Positions 36,705-46,000 of a stretch of DNA of 64,000 bases are shown here, piece by piece. The DNA is taken from NCBI RefSeq assembly GCF_000223905.1, contig NC_015948.1, positions 2,046,001 through 2,110,000 on the forward strand, read 5' to 3'. Under the pieces are notes generated by a model. The model searched no databases. It was given only the letters and a program-made list of their open reading frames with translations, and was not told the origin of the DNA. Source of the stretch: Haloarcula hispanica ATCC 33960 (GTDB taxonomy: Archaea; Halobacteriota; Halobacteria; Halobacteriales; Haloarculaceae). The translations under genes were made by a program, and so were the position numbers. Every line of letters starts with the position of its first letter. The first letter of the stretch is position 1.

Positions 36705-37355
36705 ATGACAGACGAGACGGTCCACGAGTCACAGGAAACGCGGAGCCGAAGAGGAATTGCGTCGTACTTCCGACGGCTGGCGAACAGGCTCAGCCGCGGT
36801 GAGCCGGCCCCGGCAGATGAGGAACAGACTGTGACGGTCACGCCGCCGGCCGAATCCGAGTTCGAGGTTGAGGTCGAGCAGGAAGACGGCACTGTCTCAC
36901 TTGAAATCGATATGCAGTGGGACGAAGACGAGGGGGAGGTAGCGACTGACATGGCTGCGAGCAAGGCGACCTTCGAGGTGTACGAGGACAATGCCGAGCA
37001 GTACCGCTGGCGGCTCGTCCACGACAACGGAAACATCATCGCCGACAGCGGGGAAGGCTACGCCTCCAAGCAGAAGGCCGAACAGGGGCTCGAAAGCGTC
37101 AAATCCAACGCACCCGGCGCGTACGTCGTCGACGAGTCCAAAGACGACGACGGTGTTGTCGAAGAGGGGGGCAGCAAAGCGACGTTCGAACTCTTCAAAG
37201 ACAGCGAGGGCAAGGCGCGCTGGCGGCTCCGCCACGACAACGGGGAGATAATCGCGGACTGCGGGCAGGGCTATGCCTCCAAGCAGAAGGCGAAGCAGGG
37301 CCTCCAGAGCGTGAAGACGAACGCTCGCGGGGCTCCGGTCGAGGAAGGCGAGTAA
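36705..37355 (+). CDS. HVO_2922-type protein: amphi-Trp-like segment plus two DUF1508 (YegP) repeats
   Basis: 216 residues. Residues about 15-30 are basic (RSRRGIASYFRRLANRLSRG). Residues about 40-80 match the amphi-Trp pattern (VTPPAESEFEVEVEQEDGTV). Two tandem DUF1508 units start at residues about 86 and 157, each with SKATFE, a W-R-L-x-H-DNG core and GYASKQKA. DUF1508 proteins form small beta/alpha dimers of unknown role in bacteria and archaea. The longer upstream frame is rejected because the TATA box lies inside it, about 25 bp from this ATG. Confidence 0.85.
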   Translation: MTDETVHESQETRSRRGIASYFRRLANRLSRGEPAPADEEQTVTVTPPAESEFEVEVEQEDGTVSLEIDMQWDEDEGEVATDMAASKATFEVYEDNAEQYRWRLVHDNGNIIADSGEGYASKQKAEQGLESVKSNAPGAYVVDESKDDDGVVEEGGSKATFELFKDSEGKARWRLRHDNGEIIADCGQGYASKQKAKQGLQSVKTNARGAPVEEGE

Positions 37356-37475
37356 GCGTTCCGAACAGCGGCGTCTTCTTTACTCCAGTCCGACAGCGGG
37401 TAGCGTCACGCGAGCACCACGGCGGGTCGCGCGAACACCACAGCGGTTAGGTCGCGGGCACGCGTCGGAACCGGT

Positions 37476-37808
37476 ATGACCTGCATAGGGTTTCTCTCGG
37501 TCGCACCGGTCATCGAAGGGAGCATGTCTTCCTACGTCGCCGACGCCGTCGCGGCGCTGGAAGCGTTCGACGTCGAATACGAGACGACGCCGATGGGGAC
37601 CATCATCGAAGCGGAGGACAGCGAGGAGCTGTTCGCGGCCACCCACGCGGCTCACGAGGCCGTCGGCGAGCAGAGCGACCGCGTGAGCACGTTCCTGAAG
37701 ATCGACGACAAGCGGACCGTCGACCAGCAGGCGCGGGACAAGGTCGACGCCGTTGAGGAGCATCTGGGTCGGGCAGCCAGAAGCGACGCGGCCGAAGGCG
37801 GAGATTAA
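37476..37808 (+). CDS. MTH1187-family thiamine-binding-like protein (UPF0045)
   Basis: 110 residues. The start CIGFLSVAPVIEGSMSSYVA and the middle VEYETTPMGTIIEAEDSEEL are signatures of the MTH1187/YqgV family, a ferredoxin-like fold that binds thiamine or related ligands in homotetramers. The ending is acidic. Its stop overlaps the TATA-like gattaaag of the following mch gene, so the two genes are close but probably separately transcribed. Confidence 0.85.
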   Translation: MTCIGFLSVAPVIEGSMSSYVADAVAALEAFDVEYETTPMGTIIEAEDSEELFAATHAAHEAVGEQSDRVSTFLKIDDKRTVDQQARDKVDAVEEHLGRAARSDAAEGGD

Positions 37809-37832
37809 AGGGAAGGGTGCCAAAGACGGCGT

Positions 37833-38765
37833 ATGGATAGTCTCAATCGGATGGCCACGGAACTCGTTGACGAGGCCATCGACTTCGCCGACGAACTCAC
37901 GATAGACGTACACGCGCTGGAGGGCGACGCCGCGGTGCTGGACTTCGGCGTCGAGGTCCCCGGCGCTGTCGAAGCCGGCATGCTACTCGCGGAAATCCAG
38001 ACGGCCGGGCTGGCGACGGTCCAGTCCACGATGGCCACCGTCGACGGTGCGCCGCTGAACCACGTCGAACTGTCGACGGACCACCCGGCGCTGGCCCTGC
38101 TGTGCTCGCAGAAGGGCGGCTGGGAACTGACTGTCGACGACTTTCAGGCACTCGGGAGCGGTCCCGCACGCGCGCTCGTCGCTGAGGAGGAGGCCTTCCA
38201 GCGCATCGGCTACCGCGAGGACGCCGACTTCGCCGTGCTGGCCCTGGAAACCGACGAACTGCCGGACGAGGACGTTGCGAGCCAGGTCGCCGAGCGCACC
38301 GGCGTCCCCGAGACGGGCGTGTTCCTGCCGTCGTTCGCAACCGCGAGTGTCACCGGGAGCGTCGTCGCCGCGGCCCGGGCCGCCGAACTGGCCGTCTTCC
38401 GGCTGGCCGAACTCGGCTTCGACCCGGTGTCGGTGCTGTCGGCCAGCGGCCGCGCGCCGGTCGCGCCGGTCGCCGGCGACGAAGCGACCGCGATGGCCCG
38501 GACCACGGACGCGCTCGCCTACGGCAGCGAGGTCCACCTCACTGTCGACGAGTCCTTCGACCGCTTCGACCAGGTGCCTTCCGTCGCAGCCGAAGAATAC
38601 GGCGAGCCGCTGGAAGGCGTCTTCGAGGACGTCGGCTGGGACTTCGCGGAGCTCCCCGTCGAACTGTTCGGCCCCGCGGCGGTCACCATCGACGTGGTCG
38701 GCGGCGACACGCACGTCGTCGGTGGGACGAGCGAGGGCGTCTTGGCCGAGAGCTTCGGCCTGTAA
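37833..38765 (+). CDS. mch: Methenyltetrahydromethanopterin cyclohydrolase
   Basis: 310 residues. Mch catalyses the reversible hydrolysis of methenyl- to formyl-tetrahydropterin in C1 metabolism. Non-methanogenic haloarchaea carry it for folate-type one-carbon interconversion. Conserved segments are EAGMLLAEIQTAGLATVQ, LALLCSQKGGWELTVDDFQA, ALGSGPARAL and the C-terminal VGGTSEGVLAESFGL. A TATA-like gattaaag at 37803-37810 lies about 25 bp before the ATG, so it is probably leaderless. Seven bases then lead to the next gene. Confidence 0.95.
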   Translation: MDSLNRMATELVDEAIDFADELTIDVHALEGDAAVLDFGVEVPGAVEAGMLLAEIQTAGLATVQSTMATVDGAPLNHVELSTDHPALALLCSQKGGWELTVDDFQALGSGPARALVAEEEAFQRIGYREDADFAVLALETDELPDEDVASQVAERTGVPETGVFLPSFATASVTGSVVAAARAAELAVFRLAELGFDPVSVLSASGRAPVAPVAGDEATAMARTTDALAYGSEVHLTVDESFDRFDQVPSVAAEEYGEPLEGVFEDVGWDFAELPVELFGPAAVTIDVVGGDTHVVGGTSEGVLAESFGL

Positions 38766-38771
38766 TCGGGT

Positions 38772-39269
38772 ATGCGTTACAAGGTCGCGCCACCGGCCCG
38801 CTCGCACTCGTTTCTGGAGAGCGCCAGAGACGCGATTCCGCTCGTCCCCGACAGCGAGGCCGACTGCTGTCGCGCGATTCAGACGGCGACTGACGTGTCC
38901 GACCGCGAAACGGCCCAAAAATATCTGGTTTTCCTACAGGCGCTGGGACTGGTCGCCGAGAGCGACCGGGGCTACTACCGGACGCGGACCGACCACGACC
39001 AGGCGGCCCTCGCAACAGCGTTCGAGAAATCAGTCTTCGGCGTCGACGTGCTCGTTGAGGCTCTCAATTCGGAGCCGGTAGATACTGATGATGCGTTCGA
39101 TGCCCTTCGGGCTGAGATTCCCCGCTGGGAGCGAGAGCGTCACGCTGACTGGGAAGCCGTCTGGCAGGAGCGCACGGCGAATCTGCTGGAGTGGGCCGTA
39201 CTGTTCGGACTCGCCGAGAAAACGACTGACGGCTACAGACAGCCGACTGAAGACGGGAAAGACCAGTGA
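38772..39269 (+). CDS. Haloarchaeal protein of unknown function, winged-helix-like N-terminus
   Basis: 165 residues, acidic, no cysteine pairs that suggest zinc and no membrane segment. Residues about 25-75 (CRAIQTATDVSDRETAQKYL, FLQALGLVAESDRGYYRT) look like a winged-helix unit with a basic wing. The C-terminal WERERHADWEAVWQERTANL is a second helical unit. It starts 6 bp after mch and is probably co-transcribed. Not recognised as a named family; a DNA-binding regulator is only a guess. Confidence 0.75.
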   Translation: MRYKVAPPARSHSFLESARDAIPLVPDSEADCCRAIQTATDVSDRETAQKYLVFLQALGLVAESDRGYYRTRTDHDQAALATAFEKSVFGVDVLVEALNSEPVDTDDAFDALRAEIPRWERERHADWEAVWQERTANLLEWAVLFGLAEKTTDGYRQPTEDGKDQ

Positions 39270-39281
39270 GACAGCGGACCG

Positions 39282-40919
39282 CTACTCCGCCGGGTCGATG
39301 TCGGTGACGGTCCCGACGCCCTTCGAACTCCCCTCGCGGAAGACGAACTTCTGGCCTTCCTCGACGAGGTAGGAACGGAACTTGAACCGAACCCGGGCCT
39401 TGCCCGCGTCGCCCGGGAGCAACTGCCCGCCCTCTGGATAGAAGGCCGCGGCCTCGCTGACCGTTTCGAGGTGGACGACGGGTTCGTAGCCGTCGCCGAT
39501 GCGGGTCGGATGGTTCAGCACCATCACCTCGGCCTCGAATTCCCGGACGGGCGAGGGGTCGGCGTCGGCCGGGAGCAGGACCATCCCGCGCTCGATGTCC
39601 TGCTCGCGGACGCCTTTCAGTGCGATACCAACGATGCGACCGGCCTTTGCCTCGTCGACCCGGTGGTAGTGCATCTCGATGGACCGGACCTCAACCTCGC
39701 GGAAGCTCCCGTCCTGCATCGGGCCGAGTAGCAGTTCGTCGCCAGCTTCGACCTCGCCGGATTTGATGGTGCCCGAGGCGACCGCGCCGACTCCCTGGAC
39801 GTTGTACGTCCGGTCGACGTACATGCGGAAGTCGCCCACCTCCCCGGCGGTCTTTGGCAGGGCCTCGAACATCTCGTCTAAGTCGTCCAGCCCCTCCTTC
39901 GTGACGGCGCTTGTGGTGACGACGGGGACGACGGTCTCGGAGATTTCGTCGATGGCCGTGTCGACGCCGTGGCGCTCGACCCGAAGTGGCGTCTTGTCGA
40001 CCTCCCGCAGTGCCTGTTCGACGTCCCGTTCGACTTCTGCGACCCGTTCCTCGTCCACCAGATCGGTCTTGGTGATGGCGACAATCGTCGGGAGATCCGT
40101 CGCCAGCAGGATCCCGAGGTGCTCCCGCGTCGTCTCGGTCACCCCGTCGTCGGCCGCGACGGTCAGGAGGCCGTAGTCGAGTTTCTGCCCGACGAGGCCG
40201 CGGATCGTCGTCCGGAGCCACGGCTCGTGGCCCACAGTGTCGACGAAGGAAACGAGCCGGTCTGATGCTTCGACGACCCGCGCTCGATCGTCCTTCCGGT
40301 GCGGATTGTCCATGCGGATCGGCTCACCGTCCTCATCGAAGCCGTAGACGCCGTAGGAGAGGTCCGCCGAGAGACCTCGGTCGACTTCGTGTGGTTGCAC
40401 GTCGAGGAAGCCGCGTGTCCCGCCTTCCCCGTCGTCTGCGTCACCAGTGACCAGCGACCCCACGAGCGTGGATTTGCCGTGGTCGACGTGGCCGGCGGTT
40501 CCGACGACGATGTGGTCGTCGTCCGCGAGGACCGATCCCTCCGAGACGGTCGCGACACCGACGATGCCATCGGAGGCTGTCGGCCCGTTCTCCGAGACGC
40601 CGTCGACGCCCCACGTTTTCACCTCTTCAATGTGTGCACCGGCTTCCTCTGCCAGCAGGCTGAGTACGTCCATCGACTCAGAGAACTCCGCCGGTGAGAT
40701 GCCGGCCAGACCGCCGTCGTCGGTGACGCCGACGACGTACGTCGCCTCCCCATCCCCGGAGAGAACGCGGTGGCGGAGTTGCGCTGCGAGGGATTCGAGT
40801 CGCCCCTCTGACAGGTGGAGATCTTCGGTGAGCCGTTCTTTGAACTCGACGCTGCCGCCCTCCCGTTCACCGCGGTCAAGCGCGCGCCGGAGGACAGCCC
40901 GGTCGGGGCTCATACCCAC
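39282..40919 (-). CDS. GTPBP1-family GTP-binding protein
   Basis: 545 residues. An N-terminal domain of about 130 residues precedes an EF-Tu-like GTPase: G1 VGTAGHVDHGKSTLVGSLVT, G3 FVDTVGHEPWLRTTIRG, G4 ITKTDL. Two beta-barrel domains follow, ending RVRFKFRSYLVEEGQKFVFR. This is the archaeal/eukaryotic GTPBP1/GTPBP2 group, linked in eukaryotes to stalled-ribosome and mRNA turnover; the archaeal role is not settled. A minus-strand TATA box at 40936-40943 gives a transcription start at about the ATG. Confidence 0.92.
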   Translation of the reverse strand: MGMSPDRAVLRRALDRGEREGGSVEFKERLTEDLHLSEGRLESLAAQLRHRVLSGDGEATYVVGVTDDGGLAGISPAEFSESMDVLSLLAEEAGAHIEEVKTWGVDGVSENGPTASDGIVGVATVSEGSVLADDDHIVVGTAGHVDHGKSTLVGSLVTGDADDGEGGTRGFLDVQPHEVDRGLSADLSYGVYGFDEDGEPIRMDNPHRKDDRARVVEASDRLVSFVDTVGHEPWLRTTIRGLVGQKLDYGLLTVAADDGVTETTREHLGILLATDLPTIVAITKTDLVDEERVAEVERDVEQALREVDKTPLRVERHGVDTAIDEISETVVPVVTTSAVTKEGLDDLDEMFEALPKTAGEVGDFRMYVDRTYNVQGVGAVASGTIKSGEVEAGDELLLGPMQDGSFREVEVRSIEMHYHRVDEAKAGRIVGIALKGVREQDIERGMVLLPADADPSPVREFEAEVMVLNHPTRIGDGYEPVVHLETVSEAAAFYPEGGQLLPGDAGKARVRFKFRSYLVEEGQKFVFREGSSKGVGTVTDIDPAE

Positions 40920-41179
40920 CCGTTACTGTGGGGTAGATATAAGCCTTCCCCGGATTTACGGCTCCAGAGAACTCCTGAGAGCGGTGGCTGAGTGTATCTC
41001 TCACAGTATCAGTCGGACGGATATTTATACGCGAAGGCGCTGCCAGACCGGGTCGTGGACTGAGTCGCCACACGGAGTTTGCGGTTGTGTGACGCCGCTC
41101 CGTGTGCTGGGTTGCGCCGATGGCGTCACCTGTTTGCCCATCTGATTAGCGACTGGTCTAAAAGTGAATCACACGACTG
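40920..41179. other. 260-bp gap with a promoter-like element and stem-loop; possible small RNA
   Basis: The left end holds the GTPase promoter (minus strand). On the plus strand atatttatac (41021-41030) resembles a TATA box, and about 40 bp on there are inverted arms cacacggag (41069-41077) and ctccgtgtg (41098-41106). No plus-strand ORF follows. A short non-coding transcript is possible but unproven. Confidence 0.3.
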
Positions 41180-41863
41180 TCACTCCCGGTACGGCGCGAC
41201 CGCTTCGAGAAAGCCGTCGCCGTAGGTCCCGTCGGTAACCCGGTCGGCGCGTTCGAGCGCTGTCTCGTCGGCATTGGCGACGGCCACGGCCTCTCCAGCC
41301 AGGTCGAACATCTGGGCGTCGTTCACTGAGTCGCCGACGGCGAGGAACGTCTCCGGAGCGAGGTCCAGTTCAGCACACACCGCTTCGAGGCCCGTCCCCT
41401 TGTCGACGACCGGGTCTGTAACGTGGTACGCGAAGCCGGTGTCGAGGACGACGAGCCCGCGTGCCGCGGCCAGGTCCTCCAGCGGTTCGAGCGGCTGGTC
41501 GAGCGACACGACGAGTTCCGTCTCGCGCCATCGGTTTGCCAAGTCGACCTGTCCGAATCCCAGGTCATGGCCCAGGTCGCGATAGGCCTCGCCGACCGCG
41601 AGCGCCGCCTCGTGGTCGCCTTCGAGCCTGAGCTCGTCGGTAGCTTCGACGAACACCACGCCGCCGTTCTCGGCGACGACCGTCCGTTCGATGCCGAGAA
41701 ACTCACAGAGCGCAATTGGAAACGGCATCGCTTTTCCGGTCGCGATGACGACGCGTGCGGGCCACTCGCGAAGGACCGGCATGACGCGGGGGTCAATCGC
41801 TCGGCTTTCGTCAGTCAACGTTCCGTCGATGTCGACGATGAGCGGCGGCGTGTCGTTGTCCAT
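41180..41863 (-). CDS. HAD-family phosphatase, phosphoglycolate phosphatase type
   Basis: 227 residues. LIVDIDGTLTDESRAIDPRV supplies HAD motif I (DxDGT), VIATGKAMPFPIALCEFLGI motif II, and ETFLAVGDSVNDAQMFDLAG motif IV; VVDKGTGLEAVCAEL gives the motif III Lys. This is the archaeal Cof-type phosphoglycolate phosphatase (TA0175-like) group. An ATG 24 bp upstream (41887) is possible, but the core starts here. It lies 37 bp from the J-domain gene and is transcribed the same way. Confidence 0.88.
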   Translation of the reverse strand: MDNDTPPLIVDIDGTLTDESRAIDPRVMPVLREWPARVVIATGKAMPFPIALCEFLGIERTVVAENGGVVFVEATDELRLEGDHEAALAVGEAYRDLGHDLGFGQVDLANRWRETELVVSLDQPLEPLEDLAAARGLVVLDTGFAYHVTDPVVDKGTGLEAVCAELDLAPETFLAVGDSVNDAQMFDLAGEAVAVANADETALERADRVTDGTYGDGFLEAVAPYRE

Positions 41864-41900
41864 ACGTCCGGGTTCGGAGCGCTGCATATGGGAATTGCGG

Positions 41901-42470
41901 TCAGTCGTCAGTCAGCGTTTCGTAGGCCGCTTGCACCTGCTTGAATTCCCTTTCGCTCCCGCTGTCAGTGTCGGGGTGGACCTCCTTGACTTTCTCCCGG
42001 TAAGCCCGCTTGATCGTCCCCTGATCGGCGTCCGGCTCGATGCCGAGCCGCTGGTAGGCCTCCGCCGGACTCGGTCCCGACGACTGAACCCGCTGTCGGC
42101 GCTGCCGGCCGCCCGCTGCCTGGCGACGCTGTCGCTGCCGTCCCTGGCGACGACGCTGGCCACCCTGCGACGCTCGCGAGCGGCGCGCTCGGCGGCCGTC
42201 TCGCGGTGGTTCCCACTCCTCCCGTGGGCCGGCACCGAACCCACCGCGACGGGCGTTCCCCGTGTTCTGTGCCGCCTGTCGCTCGACCCGTTCGTAGAGG
42301 CTCGCGGCCATCTTCCCACTGAGGTGGTAGTACATGAAATACGTCGACACGCCGAACATGAGCGCCAGGAAGAGTACCGCGGGATTGATCACGAGGCCCA
42401 CCGCTGTCAGGACGACTGTCAGGCCTCCAAACACCACTGCGATTCCCTTGGTGAGCCCGTCGTACTGCAC
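41901..42470 (-). CDS. Membrane-anchored J-domain protein
   Basis: 189 residues from a GTG start (another GTG lies 6 bp upstream). Two hydrophobic helices occupy residues about 5-45 (GIAVVFGGLTVVLTAVGLVI and AVLFLALMFGVSTYFMYYHL). A Gly/Arg/Gln-rich linker follows. The C-terminal SPAEAYQRLGIEPDADQGTI and REKVKEVHPDTDSGSEREFK form a J-domain with the HPD triad, the Hsp70-stimulating motif. It could recruit DnaK to the membrane. The upstream open frame starts in low-quality codons and is rejected. Function beyond chaperone recruitment is not known. Confidence 0.85.
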   Translation of the reverse strand: MQYDGLTKGIAVVFGGLTVVLTAVGLVINPAVLFLALMFGVSTYFMYYHLSGKMAASLYERVERQAAQNTGNARRGGFGAGPREEWEPPRDGRRARRSRASQGGQRRRQGRQRQRRQAAGGRQRRQRVQSSGPSPAEAYQRLGIEPDADQGTIKRAYREKVKEVHPDTDSGSEREFKQVQAAYETLTDD

Positions 42471-43044
42471 GCACACTCCTTCGGTCCACAGACCTGTAAG
42501 CGTCCCGCCTCTCGCCTTCCATTCGGTCCGGCCTCGGACTGAATACCGGGCACGTTCCCGGATGGCACAGGGACGAACTGAGCTACCACCACACCATATC
42601 GACACCGCATGGACTGACAGGCCTGTTTTGCCAAAACCGCAGTACTGCGGTGCGTCTGACACAGCCTTACTCCCTCCCTACGCACTGTTAGCGAGCGTAT
42701 ATCACCACCCGCAAACCCCCGTCAGTTTCTACTGGATATCTCACTCACGTCTGGTGGTTCACAGGGACGGGGTTTCACTTTCACTTCGGTCTGGACAGTA
42801 TTAAGGAGAATCGACGGCATCTATTCCGTTGTACGCGACTATCGTTTCACGCGTCACCAGCACAGTTCGTCGAGCACCGTAGCCGCGACTCCGGAGATTG
42901 CTACGGCCGCCGCCGAATCGCAGACAAGAAGGATTAAACGCTATCGATGAATACGTATTCGCCGCCAGAAATGACAGGATCACGGGTAGCTACGACGAGG
43001 GGTATCGACCGACAGACGGCCGCTGTCGGGAGGAGGAGCGGGCG
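42471..43044. promoter_or_regulatory. Divergent intergenic region upstream of ribonucleotide reductase
   Basis: It holds no convincing gene. A plus-strand TATA box gattaaac (42932-42939) would start transcription near 42962 and give a leader of about 80 nt. A strong Shine-Dalgarno gggaggagg at 43028-43036 lies 8 nt before the reductase ATG, which is unusual in this largely leaderless genome. No cobalamin-riboswitch core (B12 box) was recognised by eye. Confidence 0.5.
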
Positions 43045-46000
43045 ATGAGTAACAGCGACCTTTCCGCCGACGAGATCACGCTCCCGATCAAACGTACCGA
43101 CGGTGACACTATCGAAGAGCGACTCACAGGCAACGCCTACCACAACATCCTCCCGGCTCGCTACCTCCGGAAGGACGCCAACGGCGACCTCATCGAGGAA
43201 CCCGAAGACCTCTTCGACCGTGTCGCAAAGAACATCGCGCTCGCCGAGGCCGTGTTCGAGGCCAACAAGCAGGACGTCGACGTACACGTCTCGCCGGACC
43301 AGCTGAAGCCCGACCACCCGCGCCGCGACGAACTCGCCGACGAAGTGTTCGGCAAGGGAACGTCCGTCGACGACGACGTCGAGACCGAGCTCTCTGTCTA
43401 CAACGTCAACAAATTCGCCTACGAGACGGTCGTCCCGGAACTGCCCGAGGGTGTCCGCGACCACGTCGAATCGACCGCCGACGCATTCCAGGAGCAGATG
43501 GAGCAGCTCTCCTTCATGCCGAACTCGCCGACGCTGATGAACGCCGGCGACGAACTCCAGCAGCTCTCCGCCTGTTTCGTCGACTCACCGGCTGACGACA
43601 TCGACGACATCCACCAGACCGCCAAGGAGGCCGCACAGGTCTTCCAGTCCGGCGGTGGCATGGGCTATGCGTTCTGGAAGCTCCGCCCGTACGGCGACCC
43701 CGTCGGCTCGACCGGCGGCATCGCCTCCGGTCCCATCACGTTCATGCGGACCTACGACCAGATGTGCGAGACCATCGCCCAAGGTGGCGCCCGCCGCGGT
43801 GCCCAGATGGGCGTCATGCGCGTCTCCCACCCGGACGTCATCCAGTTCATCCACGCCAAGAACAAGGACGTCTCGCTCGCCGAGACGCTGCGCCTGAACG
43901 ACCCGGACGACTTCACGCACAACTCCTTCGCCGAGGCGCTGGAGGAGGCTCGCGAACTCATCGACGACGACGGAAAGGTGCCAAAGCACCTCCGCAACGC
44001 CGTCGAGGGCCACCTCTCGAACTTCAACATCTCCGTCGGCGTCACCGACGACTTCATGGAGGCGCTGAAGGCCGGTGAGGAGTTCACCTTCACCAACCCG
44101 CGGACGGGCGAGGCCCACATCGCCACCGAGGAGACGAAGGAACTGTACGACATGTTCGGTCTCGGCGAACACGTCGAGGTCGGTGAGGAACTCTCGATTC
44201 CGGCCGAGGAACTCTGGGACGACATCGTCGAGGGCGCTCACGAGAACGGCGAGCCCGGCGTCATCTACCTCGAACGGGTGAACAAGCAGCACTCCTTCGA
44301 CGTGGAGGAGCACCCCGACCACGAGATTCTCGCCACGAACCCGTGTGGCGAACAGCCCCTCGAAGAGTACGAGGCCTGTAACCTCGGGCACATCAACCTC
44401 TCGACGCTGGCCGCCACGGACGCGCCGGACTGGCGCGTCTGGTCGGAGGCCCACGCCGACGAGTACGACTCGACGGAAGCCGCCATCGACGCGTTCCTCG
44501 AGGACGCCATCGACTGGGACGAGTTCGACCGACGCATCGAACTGGGCACCCGCTTCCTCGAAAACGTCGTCACGATGTCGGACTTCCCGGTCGAGAAAAT
44601 CGAGCAGAAAGTCCGGGAGATGCGCAAGATCGGCCTCGGTATCATGGGCCTCGCCCAGCTGTACATCCAGCTCGGCGTCGCCTACGGGACCGAGGAGGCC
44701 AACGAAATCGCCCGCCAGACGATGCGCCACATCAACCACGGGTCCAAGGCTGCGAGCCACGAGCTTGCGACCGAGCGCGGCACCTTCGAGGAGTGGGACA
44801 ACTCCAAGTACGCGAACCCGACGGACTACCCCGAGTGGTTCGAGAAGCAGACCGGCGAGGACGCCGAGGACTGGGCGGACGGCTACCCGATCCGCAACCA
44901 CAATACCACGACCATCGCCCCGACCGGGACGACTTCGATGATCGGCAACACCACCGGCGGGTGCGAGCCCATCTACAACGTCGCCTACTACAAGAACGTC
45001 TCCGACGACGTACAGGGCGACGAGATGCTCGTGGAGTTCGACGACTACTTCCTCCGCGCGCTGGAGGACAACGACATCGACGTCGAGGCCGTCAAACAGG
45101 AGGCTCAGGAGCAGATGGCCAACAACGAGTTCGACGGCGTCGACGGGCTGACGACCGTGCCCGACGCTATCGGCGAGCTGTTCGTCACCACCGGCGACCT
45201 CTCGGCGAAGCAGCACGCGGGTATTCAGGTGGCCTGTCAGGAGGGCGTCGACTCCGCCATCTCGAAGACGGTCAACGCCCCGAACGACTCCACGACCGAG
45301 GACGCCGCCGAAGTCTTCGAGTACATCTACGACCACGGCGGCAAGGGCGTCACCTACTACCGCGACGGCACCCGCAGCAAACAGGTGCTGACCACGCGTG
45401 CCCAGAACACCGAGTTCTCGGACATGGACGCCGACGAAATCGTCGCCCAGATCGAGGAGGTCTTCGGTGGCATCGAAGGCTTCCTCGAGGACGAGGCCGT
45501 GCAGGCTGCCATCGACGACTCCATCCAGCAGGTGCTGGGTGTCGCCGACGGGGACGCCGAGTACGCCGAAAAGCAGACCCGGCCGGACGTGCTCCACGGC
45601 GTGACCCAGCGTATCGACACCGGCTACGGGAAGCTCTACGTCAACATCAACGAGGACCCCGAAACCGACCGGCCGTTCGAGCTGTTCGCCAACATCGGCA
45701 ACTCCGGCGGCTTCACTGCCTCCTTCACCGAGGCGTTGGCCAAGACCATCTCGACGGCGCTGCGCTCGGGCGTCGACCCCGAAGAGATCGCCGACGAACT
45801 GCAGGGCATCCGGTCGCCGAAGGTCGCCTGGGACAAGGGCGAGCAGATCCAGTCCATCCCGGACGCCATCGGCACGGCCCTGCGTCGCTACCTCGACGGC
45901 GACGTCGACAAGGCCTACCCCGACCAGACCACGCTGGAGGAGACTGCCGAGAAGGCCGACGGCGAGACCGCCACGCAGACCCAGACTGACGGCGGTGCGG

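Noticed and set aside
36379-36732. Minus-strand ORF of 117 residues across the tRNA-Gly and its duplicate
   Set aside because: It overlaps a structural RNA and translates to Arg/Ser/Cys-rich sequence of no family; it is an antisense artefact of tRNA-like DNA.
40447-41145. 232-residue plus-strand ORF opposite the start of the GTPBP1-type gene
   Set aside because: Ser/Thr/Pro-rich antisense reading; the minus-strand GTPase motifs and TATA box define the real gene.
42480-43040. Possible cobalamin riboswitch upstream of the B12-dependent reductase
   Set aside because: No B12-box-like core or matching helices were recognised; only a TATA box and a Shine-Dalgarno could be supported.
43585-45597. 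670-residue minus-strand ORF opposite the ribonucleotide reductase
   Set aside because: It is antisense to a strongly supported gene and has the Val/Leu/Asp-Gly bias created by reverse reading of acidic haloarchaeal codons.
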